From contig CATEYX010000173.1 in the NCBI GenBank assembly GCA_949511925.1, positions 1 through 7,211 of the forward strand: 7,211 bases of DNA. The letters run 5' to 3'. This document shows positions 6,684-7,211 of this stretch, one piece after another (within the stretch, counting starts at the first letter, position 1; each line of letters opens with the position of its first letter). A program made the translations under genes and the position numbers. The notes below the pieces were generated by a model that saw nothing but the letters and a program-made list of their open reading frames with translations, ran no database searches and was not told the origin of the DNA. This DNA comes from Cryomorphaceae bacterium. Its GTDB lineage: Bacteria; Bacteroidota; Bacteroidia; Flavobacteriales; BACL11.

Positions 6684-6709
6684 AAAAGCCCACTTTTCAG
6701 TGGGCTTTT
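6684..6709. terminator. Bidirectional intrinsic terminator
   Basis: The stem GCCCACT (6688-6694) pairs with AGTGGGC (6699-6705) around the loop TTTC. Flanking A4 and T4 extend the pairing to 11 bp. A T-rich tract follows on the + strand (6706-6714), and an A-run at 6682-6687 supplies the U-tract for the - strand. It begins 6 bp after the accC stop and is 20 bp from the convergent gene's stop, so it can end both transcripts. Confidence 0.92.
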
Positions 6710-6728
6710 CTTTTGCAATATATTCTAA

Positions 6729-7211
6729 TTACTCAACTATAACTTTCCTCACTGTAGTTCCTTTATCAGTTACAATCTTTAAAAAGTAGATTCCTTTAAT
6801 AGCAATATCAATTGTTTTGCTTTCAGTAGATAAAAGATGCTTTCCATCCAAAGCATACAGATTTATCTGATTAATTATCAAATCACTTTTAATATTAATG
6901 ATGCCTGCTGAAGGATTTGGGAAAATGGATACTTCAATATTAATTAAATCGTTAATTACATTAGCACCACTTAATTCTCCCCATCTTTTTTCAAACTCTT
7001 GCAAATAAATATTAGCAGTTGTCGCATCATGTATAATTAGTGTATTCTCGTCAGAATTATTTTCAGCATTACTACTCCAATTATGAGAACCTGTTAATAT
7101 TGTTGGATCAGAAGCGATTGAATTTGCATCTGCTATAGCATATTTATGATGAAGAGAATTAGTTACTCCTTGATGTGATCTTACATTTACACCTGCGGCT
7201 ACTAAGTTAGA
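6729..7211 (-). CDS. Secreted phospholipase D-like (HKD) protein with T9SS sorting domain, N-terminus beyond window
   Basis: The frame is open from 7211 down to the stop at 6729, giving 160 C-terminal residues; the start lies off the right edge. Visible residues 21-28 read HHKYAIAD, the HxKxxxxD motif of the phospholipase D superfamily. TGSHNWS (40-46) and ENTLII (55-60) follow as usual in the nuclease-like branch of the family, then an EFEKRW helix. Residues from about 92 form a type A T9SS sorting domain: the SIFPNPSAG motif, a beta-rich middle with NLYALDGK and GIYFLKI, and the terminal VRKVIVE. The protein is therefore probably exported by a signal peptide, crosses the outer membrane by T9SS, and is surface-bound or released. 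Whether it cleaves nucleic acid or phospholipid, and whether a first HKD motif exists upstream, cannot be seen. TTG 7004 is an internal Leu codon, not a start. Confidence 0.88.
   Translation of the reverse strand, partial: SNLVAAGVNVRSHQGVTNSLHHKYAIADANSIASDPTILTGSHNWSSNAENNSDENTLIIHDATTANIYLQEFEKRWGELSGANVINDLINIEVSIFPNPSAGIINIKSDLIINQINLYALDGKHLLSTESKTIDIAIKGIYFLKIVTDKGTTVRKVIVE

Overview
The window looks like chromosome from a low-GC member of Bacteroidota, most likely a flavobacterium. The AT-rich coding sequence, the lack of good Shine-Dalgarno sites, TAnnTTTG-type promoter elements and a type IX secretion (T9SS) C-terminal sorting domain all point that way. I cannot name a genus.

Layout on the + strand: (1) the 3' two thirds of an M17 leucyl aminopeptidase gene, running in from the left edge; (2) pdxA (vitamin B6 biosynthesis), which overlaps the aminopeptidase stop by one base; (3) a 59-bp gap with a good Bacteroidota -7 element and an 11-bp palindrome where a -33 element would be expected; (4) a compact cluster, yceD/DUF177 - rpmF - plsX - fabH - accB - accC, with two weaker internal promoter candidates ahead of plsX and accB; (5) a strong hairpin with A/T runs on both sides just after accC, able to terminate from either direction. 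On the - strand, converging on that hairpin, is the 3' part of a gene for a phospholipase-D-like (HKD) protein that ends in a T9SS sorting domain. Its N-terminus lies beyond the right edge.

The cluster joins ribosome assembly (YceD, L32) to the start of membrane lipid synthesis. AccB and AccC form the biotin half of acetyl-CoA carboxylase, which makes malonyl-CoA. FabH condenses acetyl-CoA with malonyl-ACP to start fatty acid chains. PlsX converts the finished acyl-ACP to acyl-phosphate for phospholipid synthesis. No accA, accD, fabD, fabG or acpP is present here.

Most of the window is conserved housekeeping sequence, and I see no convincing undescribed system. The points most worth checking are the promoter/palindrome architecture of the lipid cluster and the secreted HKD protein at the right edge. 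No stretch longer than 300 bases lacks a gene, and I see no tRNA, rRNA, CRISPR array, insertion sequence or long repeat.
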